The position numbers and the translations under genes are program-made. Positions 20,326 to 28,433 of a stretch of 33,558 nucleotides of DNA are shown in pieces (positions within the stretch are counted from its first letter, which is position 1; every line of letters starts with the position of its first letter). Source of the DNA: Hallella bergensis DSM 17361 (GTDB lineage: Bacteria; Bacteroidota; Bacteroidia; Bacteroidales; Bacteroidaceae); the NCBI RefSeq assembly GCF_000160535.1, contig NZ_GG704783.1, forward strand, positions 54,989-88,546. Direction: 5' to 3'. The notes below the pieces were generated by a model. It saw nothing but the letters and a program-made list of their open reading frames with translations. It had not been told where the DNA came from and did not search any database.

Positions 20326-20778
20326 ATGGAAAGAATAACATCAGCAACGATTTTCAAAGCATTTGACGGGACAATTTTTGAGTCAGAAATAAAATGCAAA
20401 GAATACGAGAAAAAGAGAAAAGAGTTCTTGAATAGAATAGAATTCTTTTTAGTAAGACATTCTCCTGACTTGACGGAAACGGGGCTTTTTACAAAGGCTT
20501 TTCTTGTGGCAGTTTATTCAACAGAATGTTTACAACGGGAGATAGTGAACAACTATTGTATCAAGAAATTCGGATATTTAGGCCCGTCTGTGCAAGGTGT
20601 TAGATTCCAAACCTATTTTAGTGTGTCGTCAATAAACTTTGAAACCTATTTGATCGGTGTAATCGAGGAGTGGAAGGGTAAACGACGTTACGACAAAATT
20701 CTCCTTAGCCCAACTGAACTTGATGAGTTCAAAGGTATAGAAAGGTTTGATTATATGAAAGAATGGGGATTTAAGTAA
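20326..20778 (+). CDS. Hypothetical phage protein (150 aa)
   Basis: Starts MERITSATIFKAFDGTIFESEIKCKEYEKKRKEF; the opening (an ITSATIFKAFDGTIFES segment plus C-x-x-YE) recurs in many small Bacteroidales phage proteins in which a substrate word precedes an EC-x-x-YE helix. A helical middle and the ending LSPTELDEFKGIERFDYMKEWGFK follow. Role unknown. Its stop overlaps the NinG start (TAATG), so it is translated with the recombination genes. Confidence 0.65.
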   Translation: MERITSATIFKAFDGTIFESEIKCKEYEKKRKEFLNRIEFFLVRHSPDLTETGLFTKAFLVAVYSTECLQREIVNNYCIKKFGYLGPSVQGVRFQTYFSVSSINFETYLIGVIEEWKGKRRYDKILLSPTELDEFKGIERFDYMKEWGFK

Positions 20779-21236
20779 TGCCATACTATATTAAGAAAAA
20801 GAAAACAGACAAGCCAAAGAAACGGCAAACAAGCCTATCGACTTTGGTAAAGAAACTGGATAAGGTGTTCAGTCAGTATATTAGATTAAGAGATGCCTAC
20901 CCAAATGGGACTTTCCGTTGTATTTCGTGCGGAAAGATAAAACCGTTTGAGCAAGCAGATGCAGGCCATTTTCACAGCCGACGACACATGGCGACAAGGT
21001 TTGACGAAGATAACGTTTCAGCAGAATGTAGAGCGTGCAACAGATTTTCGGCAGACCACTTAATCGGATATCGTGAAAATCTTATCAAGAAGATTGGAAT
21101 ACATAGGTTTGAGATGCTTCATGTCAAGGCACATCAGAGTAGGAAATGGTGCAGGTTTGAGTTGGATCAGCTTATCAAATATTATACTATTCTTGTGAAG
21201 AAATTAAGCGAGGAAAAAGGAATAAAAATTAAATAG
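20778..21236 (+). CDS. ninG: NinG/Rap-like recombination protein
   Basis: Homologue of lambda NinG, a junction-targeting endonuclease-like protein with a zinc/HNH-type fold. Seen: basic N terminus, LVKKLDKVFSQYIRLRD, then CISCGK (Cys-x2-Cys), AGHFHSRRHMATRFDEDNVSAECRACNRF (His, Cys-x2-Cys), and LIGYRENLIKKIG. This AGHF-S-R ... N-x-x-x-C-x-x-CN pattern is the NinG signature. 152 aa, shorter than lambda NinG but standard for this phage group. Confidence 0.88.
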   Translation: MPYYIKKKKTDKPKKRQTSLSTLVKKLDKVFSQYIRLRDAYPNGTFRCISCGKIKPFEQADAGHFHSRRHMATRFDEDNVSAECRACNRFSADHLIGYRENLIKKIGIHRFEMLHVKAHQSRKWCRFELDQLIKYYTILVKKLSEEKGIKIK

Positions 21237-21239
21237 AAT

Positions 21240-23450
21240 ATGGCTAATATGGAATATCTTGACTTTCTTAAAAATAAGCAAGTGAAAATTAATAAAACAG
21301 GATTCGAGATAGACGAAAAAGAATTGAATCCTATGTTGTTCGACTTTCAAAAGTATTGCGTAAAACAAGCACTGTCAGTTGGAAGATACGCTCTGTTTGA
21401 AGATTGCGGACTTGGAAAGACGATACAGCAACTTGAATGGGCATCGCAGGTGATGAATCACACAAACAAACCTGTGCTAATATTGGCTCCACTGGGTGTC
21501 ATTTCACAGACTATTAAAGAAGGATGCAAGTTTGGGTATGAAGTTGTTGAAATAGCTCTTACAGTCTTTGACCAAGATCTCAAGAAAGGCATATACATCA
21601 CCAATTATGAAAATATGGATAGTATTGATGCCTATCTATTCAGTGGCGTTGTACTGGATGAGAGTTCCATATTAAAGAACTTCACTGGAAAGACAAGACA
21701 GCAATTAATTGATGACTTTTACGAAACGCCTTATAAGCTGTGCTGTACAGCCACTCCTTCACCAAATGATGTCACGGAGCTGTGCAACCATGCAGAGTTT
21801 CTGAATGTGATGTCAAGAAATGAAATGCTTGCGATGTATTTTGTGCATGACGGGGGCAATACTTCGTCATGGAGGTTGAAAGGACATGCAGAGACTTTGT
21901 TCTGGGACTTTGTATCGACTTGGGCTGTGATGCTCACATCTCCAACTGATATTGGATTTGATGGCTCTGGATATGTCCTTCCAAATTTGAATATTAACGA
22001 GGTGTTTGTCGAAACCAAAAAGCGTGATAATGGTATGCTGTTTAATGATATGGCAGTAACAGCAACGACATTCCACAAAGAACTAAGATATACTCGTAAC
22101 GAACGTATGGAAAAGGTTGCGGGAATGGTAAACAGATCCGATGAACAATTTATTGTGTGGATAGGACATGATGAAGAGGGAGAATTATTGCGTTCACTAA
22201 TACCTGATGCTATTGAGGTTAAAGGGAGTGACAGCAAGCAGTACAAGAAGGACAATTTGCTTGGATTTGCCGATAAAAAGTTCAGGGTACTTATAACGAA
22301 GTTAAAGATTGCACAATTTGGATTAAACTATCAGAATTGCCACAATCAAATTTTTGCTTCGCTTGACTTTTCATTCGAGTCTACCTATCAGGGAATAAGA
22401 CGTTCATATCGTTTTGGGCAGACAGATGATGTTAATATCTATCTGATAATAACAGATACTATGCAGAATGTTAGAAGCTCAATTTTGGAAAAGCAAAAAT
22501 CGTTTGTGGATATGCAGCATAAAATGAGTGAAGCGACAAGCAGGAATATAAAACAGATAGCTAAACTTACAAAAATGGAAATAGAGAAAAATTATAAATC
22601 TGAACATTGCGACATACGTCTTGGCGACTGTGTACAACTTATAAAAGATATACCAGATGAGAGTATTGGGTTTTCTATATTTTCACCTCCTTTTGCAGAA
22701 TTATACACTTACTCTGACAAACTGGAAGATATGGGTAATAGCAAGGACTACAAAGAGTTTTTTATGGCTTTTGATTTTCTTGTTAAAGAGTTATACAGAG
22801 TAATGTGGAGCGGTAGAAATATAGCTGTACACTGCATGGACTTGCCTATTCAGAAAAGCAAAGAGGGATTTATCGGGCTGCGAGACTTTTCAGGAATGAT
22901 AATAAAATCGTTTCGAGAAGCTGGCTTTATCTATCATTCACGTGTTACGATATGGAAGAACCCTGTTACGGAAATGCAGCGTACAAAGGCACTGGGGCTA
23001 CTTCATAAGCAGGTAAAGAAAGACAGTGCTATGAGCCGGGTGGGCATACCTGACTACCTTTTAATATTCCGCAAGGATGGAGAGCACGCTCATCCTGTTC
23101 ATTGTGGCATTGATGTGGATACATGGCAGAAATACGCATCTCCGGTTTGGATGGATATAGATTACTCCAACACATTGAATGCAAGAGCTGGCCGTGAAGG
23201 ATCTGACGAGAAACATGTTTGTCCGCTACAGCTCGACACGATTAAGCGTGCTATTACACTTTGGAGTAATGAAGGAGATACCATACTAACGCCATTTCTG
23301 GGCATTGGCTCTGAAGTTTATCAATCAATACTTCTAAATCGTAAAGGTATTGGATTTGAATTGAAAGAATCCTACTTTAACGAAGCTATAAAGAATTGTA
23401 AAAAAGCCGAATTTGAGACAAATCAAAAAACGTTATTTGATGCTATATGA
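21240..23450 (+). CDS. SNF2-like helicase fused to a DNA methyltransferase
   Basis: One 736-residue chain with two enzymes. The N-terminal two thirds is a superfamily 2 translocase: Walker A DCGLGKT (55-61), LAPLGVISQ, DExx as VVLDESS (137-143), CCTATPSPND, and motif VI QGIRRSYRFGQTDDV. The C-terminal part is an amino-methyltransferase of beta-like order: catalytic SPPF (482-485) first, SAM-binding FLGIGS (686-691) last, with a typical RKGIGFELKESYFNEA ending. The pairing suggests DNA remodelling or self-modification against restriction; the target site is unknown. An in-frame ATG at 21249 is an alternative start. The next gene overlaps its 3' end by 11 bp. Confidence 0.85.
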   Translation: MANMEYLDFLKNKQVKINKTGFEIDEKELNPMLFDFQKYCVKQALSVGRYALFEDCGLGKTIQQLEWASQVMNHTNKPVLILAPLGVISQTIKEGCKFGYEVVEIALTVFDQDLKKGIYITNYENMDSIDAYLFSGVVLDESSILKNFTGKTRQQLIDDFYETPYKLCCTATPSPNDVTELCNHAEFLNVMSRNEMLAMYFVHDGGNTSSWRLKGHAETLFWDFVSTWAVMLTSPTDIGFDGSGYVLPNLNINEVFVETKKRDNGMLFNDMAVTATTFHKELRYTRNERMEKVAGMVNRSDEQFIVWIGHDEEGELLRSLIPDAIEVKGSDSKQYKKDNLLGFADKKFRVLITKLKIAQFGLNYQNCHNQIFASLDFSFESTYQGIRRSYRFGQTDDVNIYLIITDTMQNVRSSILEKQKSFVDMQHKMSEATSRNIKQIAKLTKMEIEKNYKSEHCDIRLGDCVQLIKDIPDESIGFSIFSPPFAELYTYSDKLEDMGNSKDYKEFFMAFDFLVKELYRVMWSGRNIAVHCMDLPIQKSKEGFIGLRDFSGMIIKSFREAGFIYHSRVTIWKNPVTEMQRTKALGLLHKQVKKDSAMSRVGIPDYLLIFRKDGEHAHPVHCGIDVDTWQKYASPVWMDIDYSNTLNARAGREGSDEKHVCPLQLDTIKRAITLWSNEGDTILTPFLGIGSEVYQSILLNRKGIGFELKESYFNEAIKNCKKAEFETNQKTLFDAI

Positions 23451-23652
23451 CAAAATCAGGAATGATAAAACATGTAAAACTTGTTTTAGCTGCTCAAATG
23501 CTTACTTGATGCAGTCGTCTATCCATAATCCAATAGTTTCTGATTGTATGAAAACTCACCAAAGAGAAGTGGCAAACACGCCGATAAAGTGTGTGCATTT
23601 TGAACCGAGAGTTGGAGACGTAAAGATACATCCCATGGTACCGTGTAGGTGA
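23440..23652 (+). CDS. Cysteine-rich small phage protein (70 aa)
   Basis: Starts MLYDKIRNDKTCKTCFSCSNAYLMQ; has Cys-x2-Cys-x2-Cys followed later by DCMKTH and KCVHFEPR, suggesting a zinc- or iron-sulfur-binding fold of the short type common beside replication genes in Bacteroidales phages. Start at ATG 23440, inside the end of the methyltransferase gene. Two bases separate it from the next gene. No named family. Confidence 0.6.
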   Translation: MLYDKIRNDKTCKTCFSCSNAYLMQSSIHNPIVSDCMKTHQREVANTPIKCVHFEPRVGDVKIHPMVPCR

Positions 23653-23653
23653 T

Positions 23654-24307
23654 ATGATAAAAATTGATGACAAGTTTACGGAGCAATTCTCTCCCAACGA
23701 GCAACTTGCTTTACTAAGATTGCTGTTGATGGCTGATGACGAAGGAATAACAAATATAAGCTACAGAACATTTGCGAGGATGTGTGGAATGACGCTTCAG
23801 GTATGTAGATCTACACTTTCTAATCTTATCAAAAAGGGAGAATTAGATGTTGTGACTAATACAGCACATAACCCACAAAATAACATGAAAGGTACATTTG
23901 TAATTATCTGTAAATATGATAACTATAGAGTTGGAAAGAAAAAGGTAACACAGCAGACAACATCGAATGTAATTAGCCATTTACAGGCGAAATGCAAAGA
24001 ACGCGAAAAGGATTTTGAAATTAGTCTTATCCCATTTGTCGTTTCACGTGGTGGTATTTATCAACCAGAGATGATTAGATCTTTCTTCAACTACTGGACG
24101 GAAAAGAACAAATCAGGAACGAAGATGCGATTTGAAATGGAAAAGACTTGGGAAACGCAGAAAAGGCTTGTTACCTGGAGTAATAATGAAAAGCAATTTA
24201 ATAGGAATGAAAAACGAGTTAACAATAATCGAGCATCTACCGCAAACAAGGAAGCAAGCCGTGCAGCTCTTGAAAGACTCGCCGATGCAATATTGGATGA
24301 GCATTAA
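23654..24307 (+). CDS. Probable phage replication initiator (winged helix)
   Basis: 217 residues. The N-terminal third (FSPNEQLALLRLLLMADDEGITNISYRTFARMCGMTLQVCRSTLSNLIKKGEL) is a clear winged helix of the replication-protein type, followed by VVTNTAHNPQNNMKGTFVIICKYDNY, the wing. The C-terminal part has MIRSFFNYWTEKNKSGTKMRFEMEKTWETQKRLVTW, a motif usual at the end of Bacteroidota phage replication initiators. It probably binds the phage origin and recruits the host helicase; the origin itself was not identified. The last 101 bp are shared with the next gene in another frame. Confidence 0.72.
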   Translation: MIKIDDKFTEQFSPNEQLALLRLLLMADDEGITNISYRTFARMCGMTLQVCRSTLSNLIKKGELDVVTNTAHNPQNNMKGTFVIICKYDNYRVGKKKVTQQTTSNVISHLQAKCKEREKDFEISLIPFVVSRGGIYQPEMIRSFFNYWTEKNKSGTKMRFEMEKTWETQKRLVTWSNNEKQFNRNEKRVNNNRASTANKEASRAALERLADAILDEH

Positions 24308-24767
24308 CCCAAGAACGGTACAGGATGTTTTCATGGCACCTGAAGTTGGTATAGCGTCTATACGGAGGGAGGTAGGAGAGCAAAGGTTGCAGGCAATGAT
24401 GGTCAAGTGGGTAAATAGCTTCCTTAACTTCTATTCAACAAATGGGACGATGGATGCCATACAAGTGGCCGAGACCATTAATATGATTATTGACGCTTAT
24501 CCACATTATACGATATACGATTTCAAACTATTTTTCAAGCTCGCCAAACTTGGAAACTATGGAGAGGTTTATGGCCGTATAGATGGTTCTGTTATTTTAT
24601 CTTGGCTTCGGAAGTATGATTTGTATCGAGATACAGTAGCACAGAGCGAGAGCATAAAGGAGCAGGAGCAATATAAGGAACTTGCAAAAAGGGAAAAGTC
24701 AAACGGGATATATTACAGCGAATACCTGAAACTAAAACAAAAAGAAAATGACACGTCAAGAATATGA
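24207..24767 (+). CDS. DUF6633-like phage protein, replication partner (186 aa)
   Basis: Starts at ATG 24207 (MKNELTIIEHLP); an upstream ATG at 24186 is also open. The body reads MSINPRTVQDVFMAPEVGIASIRREVGEQRLQAMM ... INMIIDAYPHYTIYDFKLFFKLAKLGNYGEVYGRIDGSVILSWLRKYD, a pattern I associate with DUF6633 proteins of Bacteroides phages. That name is from memory and unverified. Located directly after the initiator and overlapping it by 101 bp, a place where helicase loaders often sit. The 3' end overlaps 24748-24933 by 20 bp. Confidence 0.65.
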   Translation: MKNELTIIEHLPQTRKQAVQLLKDSPMQYWMSINPRTVQDVFMAPEVGIASIRREVGEQRLQAMMVKWVNSFLNFYSTNGTMDAIQVAETINMIIDAYPHYTIYDFKLFFKLAKLGNYGEVYGRIDGSVILSWLRKYDLYRDTVAQSESIKEQEQYKELAKREKSNGIYYSEYLKLKQKENDTSRI

Positions 24768-24933
24768 GGAACGAAAAAACAACATTATGATATGGATGTA
24801 TTCGGCATTAACTTCGCACTGCCCAAGAACAGCAAGGGCAAGGGCAAGAGATTTAGCGAGACTTACAGAAGAATATAGCGGGACGCCATATATCGATATA
24901 TATAATAAACTTTTAGAGGAATATAATCTATGA
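24748..24933 (+). CDS. Small hypothetical protein (61 aa)
   Basis: Starts MTRQEYEERKNNIMIWMYSAL and contains HCPRTARARARDLARLTEEYSG, an Arg-rich helix, ending in an acidic LLEEYNL. Overlaps the previous gene by 20 bp and the next by four (ATGA), so it is in a coupled translation series. No domain recognised. Confidence 0.55.
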   Translation: MTRQEYEERKNNIMIWMYSALTSHCPRTARARARDLARLTEEYSGTPYIDIYNKLLEEYNL

Positions 24934-25220
24934 TAAATTTCACGGAGAATAAATATGAGGACAACCACCTCGTGCTGTGCGGCATATACGCCTGCAAAAC
25001 AGTTAGGAATCTGTGGCTGTGCGTTGTTGATGCGCTGCACTTCTTTAAGCGGCTCATCAAACGTTACCCCTTTGCAGCTTTATTCGTTGTCGTCTTCACT
25101 GCGGTGACATTTAGCTACGTGGAGATTGGTAAAGCCAGGGCTGAAAGGGATAAACTATCGCATGAGCTGTATGTGATGAAACAGAAAACAGAACAATTGG
25201 AAAACATTAAAAACAGGTAA
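24930..25220 (+). CDS. Single-pass membrane protein with coiled coil (96 aa)
   Basis: Has one hydrophobic helix (FAALFVVVFTAVTFSYVEIG, about residues 48-67) followed by a charged coiled coil (KARAERDKLSHELYVMKQKTEQLENIK). The N-terminal part (HLVLCGIYACKTVRNLWLCVVDALHFF) is aromatic and Cys-containing. It could be a membrane-anchored scaffold in the early stage of infection. Start overlaps the previous stop. Confidence 0.6.
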   Translation: MINFTENKYEDNHLVLCGIYACKTVRNLWLCVVDALHFFKRLIKRYPFAALFVVVFTAVTFSYVEIGKARAERDKLSHELYVMKQKTEQLENIKNR

Positions 25221-25224
25221 CACT

Positions 25225-25686
25225 ATGAAAAGAATATTAGACGCTTGCTGCGGAAGCCGTATGTGCTGGTTCGATAAGAATAATCCAGAAGCGTTGTTTA
25301 TGGATATTCGACAAGAAACAACGACACTATGTGACGGGCGGACGTTGGAAGTAAGACCTGATGTTGTCGGTGATTTTCGCAAAATGCCATTTGATAATGA
25401 AAGTTTCCATATCGTGTTGTTTGATCCTCCTCATTTAAAAAATCTTGGCAAATCATCATGGATGGCAAAAAAATACGGTCGTCTGTTCCCAACATGGGAA
25501 GATGACATCAAGCAGGGGTTTGATGAATGTATGCGCGTTTTGAAGCCTAACGGTGTGCTTATATTCAAATGGAACGAACAGCAGATACGGACTGATAAGA
25601 TAGTTGAGATTGTCGGACGAAAACCGTTATTCGGTCATACGTCAGGCAAAGGTAATCATACAATTTGGATGTGTTTTATGAAATGA
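25225..25686 (+). CDS. Phage class I SAM-dependent methyltransferase
   Basis: 153 residues starting MKRILDACCGSRMCWFDK. LDACCGSRMCWFD is SAM motif I in the variant form typical of small Bacteroidota phage methylases, FMDIRQE is the acidic motif II, and LFDPPHLKN is the catalytic D-P-P-[YFH] motif. The C-terminal strand (LIFKWNEQQIRTDKIVEIVGRKPLFGHTSG) completes the fold. The DPPH motif points to amino-group methylation of DNA; the target is unknown. Second methyltransferase in the operon besides the helicase fusion. Confidence 0.8.
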   Translation: MKRILDACCGSRMCWFDKNNPEALFMDIRQETTTLCDGRTLEVRPDVVGDFRKMPFDNESFHIVLFDPPHLKNLGKSSWMAKKYGRLFPTWEDDIKQGFDECMRVLKPNGVLIFKWNEQQIRTDKIVEIVGRKPLFGHTSGKGNHTIWMCFMK

Positions 25687-25726
25687 TTGGATATGGAAGT
25701 ATTGACGATTAAATTTATATGAAACT

Positions 25727-25990
25727 ATGAAAAAATATTATTTTACATTCGGTTGCGGCATAGATACGCCACACCGCAAATGCTACCATGTGGAAGTAGC
25801 CGAAGACTTTGGAAAGGCAAGGGACCAGATGATTGATAAGTTTGGAATCGAATGGGCATTCCAATATACAGAAGATGAATGGCTCATCAGCCGTGAGTAT
25901 TACCAAAAATACATTGAATTTGGTCGATGCTCCACACCTTGGCACGAGGGCTTCACGCAAGCGGAAATGTTTAACCTAAAAGAGATATAA
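25727..25990 (+). CDS. Hypothetical phage protein (87 aa)
   Basis: Starts MKKYYFTFGCGIDTPHRKCYHVEVAEDFGKARDQMIDKFGIEWAFQY; the same opening style (YYFTFG-G ... A-x-x-MxxxFG-xWAFQY) is familiar from small proteins of gut Bacteroidales phages, but the function is unknown. Soluble, aromatic-rich, no metal motif. Five bases separate it from the next gene. Confidence 0.65.
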   Translation: MKKYYFTFGCGIDTPHRKCYHVEVAEDFGKARDQMIDKFGIEWAFQYTEDEWLISREYYQKYIEFGRCSTPWHEGFTQAEMFNLKEI

Positions 25991-25995
25991 CGACA

Positions 25996-26766
25996 ATGAA
26001 AACAAACAACGGGTGCAAAAGCCAAAACAACAATAAAATCAAGAACGAGACCGAGTTGTTAGAAATGTTTACAGATGGAGATGGCGTCAGAGCATTTACG
26101 TATGTTCCATTCCTCCATCCTGTCTACAATGAAGTTTGGGCAACAGAAGGTCATGTAATAATTAGAATTAGCCCAGACAGGCTTAACGGACACTACGAGC
26201 CTGTCAAGGGATGTGAAGAACTAAAGCTACCAAAAGTATTAAAACCATGCCATTTATCTTGTACATATAAGGCTATCAGACAGGCGTTGGATGCATGTCC
26301 GTTGGTAGATGAAGTGGTAACAGAAGGAAACGAGGAAGAATGCAAGGAGTGTGGTGGTACTGGTGAGGTAGAATGGGAATATACAGATGATAACTTACAT
26401 ACGCATTACCACGATTTCGATTGTCCGATGTGTGGTGGCGATGGCGTGATAACACACAAGAAGGAAACATACACAGGCAGGAAAGTTCACGACGAAAAGG
26501 CAGTAATAAAGTTCGGGAATACATTTTTTCGATGGTTTTATCTCGACATCGTGGCAAAGGCTTTGGCGCATATCGGAGCTGATGTAATAAGTATTACGGC
26601 AAGCGACCCTTTTGGTATGACAGAGTTTGTATTTGACGGTATCAAGATTGGGATGGCGAGCTTTTATGATAGCGACAGAAAAGGATACAATGCAGAAGTT
26701 AAATTAAAGGAAAATGGAGGTGAGGACAATGACAATGGAAAAGAAATACAGACTATTGGAGAATGA
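25996..26766 (+). CDS. Phage protein with DnaJ-type zinc finger (256 aa)
   Basis: A central pair of Cys-x2-Cys-x-Gly-x-Gly motifs (CKECGGTGEVEW and CPMCGGDGV, about residues 115-155) forms a zinc finger like that in DnaJ. The flanks (VWATEGHVIIRISPDRL; ALAHIGADVISITASDPFGMTEFVFDGIKIGMASF) look like a sliding-clamp-like or nucleotide-handling fold seen in uncharacterised Bacteroidota phage proteins; that is a weak impression. No J domain. The final 38 bp overlap the next gene. Confidence 0.65.
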   Translation: MKTNNGCKSQNNNKIKNETELLEMFTDGDGVRAFTYVPFLHPVYNEVWATEGHVIIRISPDRLNGHYEPVKGCEELKLPKVLKPCHLSCTYKAIRQALDACPLVDEVVTEGNEEECKECGGTGEVEWEYTDDNLHTHYHDFDCPMCGGDGVITHKKETYTGRKVHDEKAVIKFGNTFFRWFYLDIVAKALAHIGADVISITASDPFGMTEFVFDGIKIGMASFYDSDRKGYNAEVKLKENGGEDNDNGKEIQTIGE

Positions 26767-27010
26767 CACCATTACGGCAGATGGTAGGACTTTGTACCGA
26801 ATAGAGGCCTTACGAGACTTTGTAGATGTGAAGAAAGGCGACAAAGGCGGATATGTTGAGAGCGAGGATAACTTATCACATGCCGGTAAATGTTGGGTAT
26901 ATGGCGATACTTGTGTGTATGGCAATGACTGGGTACATGGCGATGCTTGGGTATGGGGACATGCTATAGTAAGAGATGGAAAGGTCACAAGCGGAGTAAT
27001 GGATCACTAA
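26729..27010 (+). CDS. Phage left-handed beta-helix repeat protein
   Basis: 93 residues from ATG 26729 (MTMEKKYRLLEND), preceded 8 nt upstream by a strong Shine-Dalgarno GGAGG (26716-26720), unusual in this phylum. After RTLYRIEALRDFVDVKKGDKGGYVESEDNLSHAGKC come imperfect repeats: WVYGDTC-VYGNDW-VHGDAW-VWGHAIV. This is the short polymer-forming/beta-helix family common in prophages. Here it has only about four turns, shorter than usual, so it may be a truncated version. Role unknown. Confidence 0.75.
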   Translation: MTMEKKYRLLENDTITADGRTLYRIEALRDFVDVKKGDKGGYVESEDNLSHAGKCWVYGDTCVYGNDWVHGDAWVWGHAIVRDGKVTSGVMDH

Positions 27011-27023
27011 AAGATATACTACA

Positions 27024-27422
27024 ATGGCAAAACGAGAGATACTGTTCCGTGGGTGGAACAAGAAGAACAAAAAGTGGATTTACGGCTACTATTTCACATA
27101 TCGTGGCAATCATTTTATATCGCCAGATGATAAAGTGAACCCTTTAGATACTTATAAGGACTATGTTGTGGACGCCGACACCGTTGGTCAGTACACAGGG
27201 CTGAAAGATGCAAAAGGAAAGAGGATATTTGAGGGGGACATCATAGTGTACAGTGGATGCAATCACACCGTACAATACAATGATGATAGATCGCGGTTTG
27301 TAGTTGTACCCGAAGGTTTTGCAAGCATTCAGTTCGACGTCGACCAACAAATGATTAACGAGTGCAAAAATGTTGTAGCCGGAAACGTGCAAGAGAACAA
27401 AGAACTTATTAAAACAAAATGA
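27024..27422 (+). CDS. YopX family phage protein
   Basis: 132 residues with the YopX signature: REILFRGWNKKNKKWIYGYYF near the N terminus, TVGQYTGLKDAKGKRIFEGDIIVY in the middle and VVAGNVQENKELI at the end. YopX proteins are widespread in Firmicutes and Bacteroidota phages and their role is not settled. The next gene starts one base after its stop codon. Confidence 0.9.
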   Translation: MAKREILFRGWNKKNKKWIYGYYFTYRGNHFISPDDKVNPLDTYKDYVVDADTVGQYTGLKDAKGKRIFEGDIIVYSGCNHTVQYNDDRSRFVVVPEGFASIQFDVDQQMINECKNVVAGNVQENKELIKTK

Positions 27423-27423
27423 C

Positions 27424-27738
27424 ATGAAAGCAAGAATAATAGAAACAGGAGAAGAAATAACGATTATAGGCATCAGTAAAGAATGGGGAACAGCTCAATA
27501 TTATGGTAGTGATGGAATTTACCGCCAACAAACTTTTAGAGACAAAGAGATAGAGCTTATAGATACTACAGATGCTCTGCCCATTGACTGGGAGCAACGC
27601 AGATACGAGATTGCGAAAGATATATTGGTTGCATCATGCAACCAGCTGATTGACGGTGTAAGCATTGCGTCACACGCCCATGATTGTGTGCGGTGGGTAG
27701 ATGCCCTTATTGAAGAACTAAAAGGACGTAAGGAATGA
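27424..27738 (+). CDS. Phage protein related to 29927-30214 (104 aa)
   Basis: The N-terminal half (ARIIETGEEITIIGISKEWGTAQYY-SDGIYRQQTF) is a small beta domain. The C-terminal half DALPIDWEQRRYEIAKDILV ... CVRWVDALIEELKGRKE matches the end of the gene at 29927 (DADPIDWDKVRINAAIETMA ... KCADALVEELKKG), so the two share a C-terminal helical module. It overlaps the next gene by four bases. Function unknown. Confidence 0.65.
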   Translation: MKARIIETGEEITIIGISKEWGTAQYYGSDGIYRQQTFRDKEIELIDTTDALPIDWEQRRYEIAKDILVASCNQLIDGVSIASHAHDCVRWVDALIEELKGRKE

Positions 27739-28112
27739 ATAAGGATAAAATGATAGAATGGATTGGTACGCATCATGTTGGTGTATCATCAAAAACGATG
27801 TGGGTCGCCCTTATGGAAATACCCAATATAACACCAAACAGTAGTAATTATGATGTACCACACGATGCAGACGATTTTTCACGCTGCTATGACCTATATA
27901 GGTTTGCAAAGTTAGATTTGAATGATTTGCGCAAAATAGAAAAGGTTTTCCCATACTGGAAGCCAATCATAGATGTTTGGAGCAACCTTGCCACTGCATA
28001 CATTGGCATGTGCTATGAACGTGTGTATGATATATTACAAAGTAAACATGATGAAGTAATGAGGCTTAAAGGCTCCAAAAAAGTTTCAGCGAATTGCTGG
28101 AAAAGGCTATAA
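27735..28112 (+). CDS. Hypothetical phage protein (125 aa)
   Basis: Starts MNKDKMIEWIGTHHVGVSSKTMWVALMEIP; SSKTMWVALMEI and FSRCYDLYRFAKLDLNDLRKIEKVFPYWKPIIDVW are recognisable as an uncharacterised protein seen repeatedly in Bacteroides phages. Soluble and helical, no motif suggesting an enzyme. ATGA overlap with the previous gene. Confidence 0.65.
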   Translation: MNKDKMIEWIGTHHVGVSSKTMWVALMEIPNITPNSSNYDVPHDADDFSRCYDLYRFAKLDLNDLRKIEKVFPYWKPIIDVWSNLATAYIGMCYERVYDILQSKHDEVMRLKGSKKVSANCWKRL

Positions 28113-28137
28113 AGCAAATGAAGAAGAAACGATTATT

Positions 28138-28413
28138 ATGTGGAAAGAAATGTTCAATATAATTATCATGGTGTTCAACATGTGTTGCGTGAGCTTTATG
28201 TGCATCCTGCTTGCTCGCTGGATGAGCCGCGTTGAAAACAAGGTTCAAAATATTAAGAGCTACCTAAAAGAGGTGCAACGAAAAAACGACGCAATTTACA
28301 TTAACCAACTATATATCGCACGTGATGAACTGATAAAGGAGGAGCGTTACGAGGATGCGGATAAGATAAACAAGATTATCAACGAAGAAATTAAAAGACA
28401 AAAAACTGAATAG
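28138..28413 (+). CDS. Small membrane protein with coiled coil (91 aa)
   Basis: N-terminal hydrophobic helix (FNIIIMVFNMCCVSFMCILLARWM, about residues 6-29) followed by a long charged helix (VENKVQNIKSYLKEVQRKND ... EDADKINKIINEEIKRQ). The plan is like the coiled-coil membrane protein at 24930. The helical tail ends with a UVR-like pattern (DELIKEERYEDADKINKII), usually a protein-protein contact. No specific role can be given. Confidence 0.6.
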   Translation: MWKEMFNIIIMVFNMCCVSFMCILLARWMSRVENKVQNIKSYLKEVQRKNDAIYINQLYIARDELIKEERYEDADKINKIINEEIKRQKTE

Positions 28414-28433
28414 AAATAATAAGACAAACAGCT

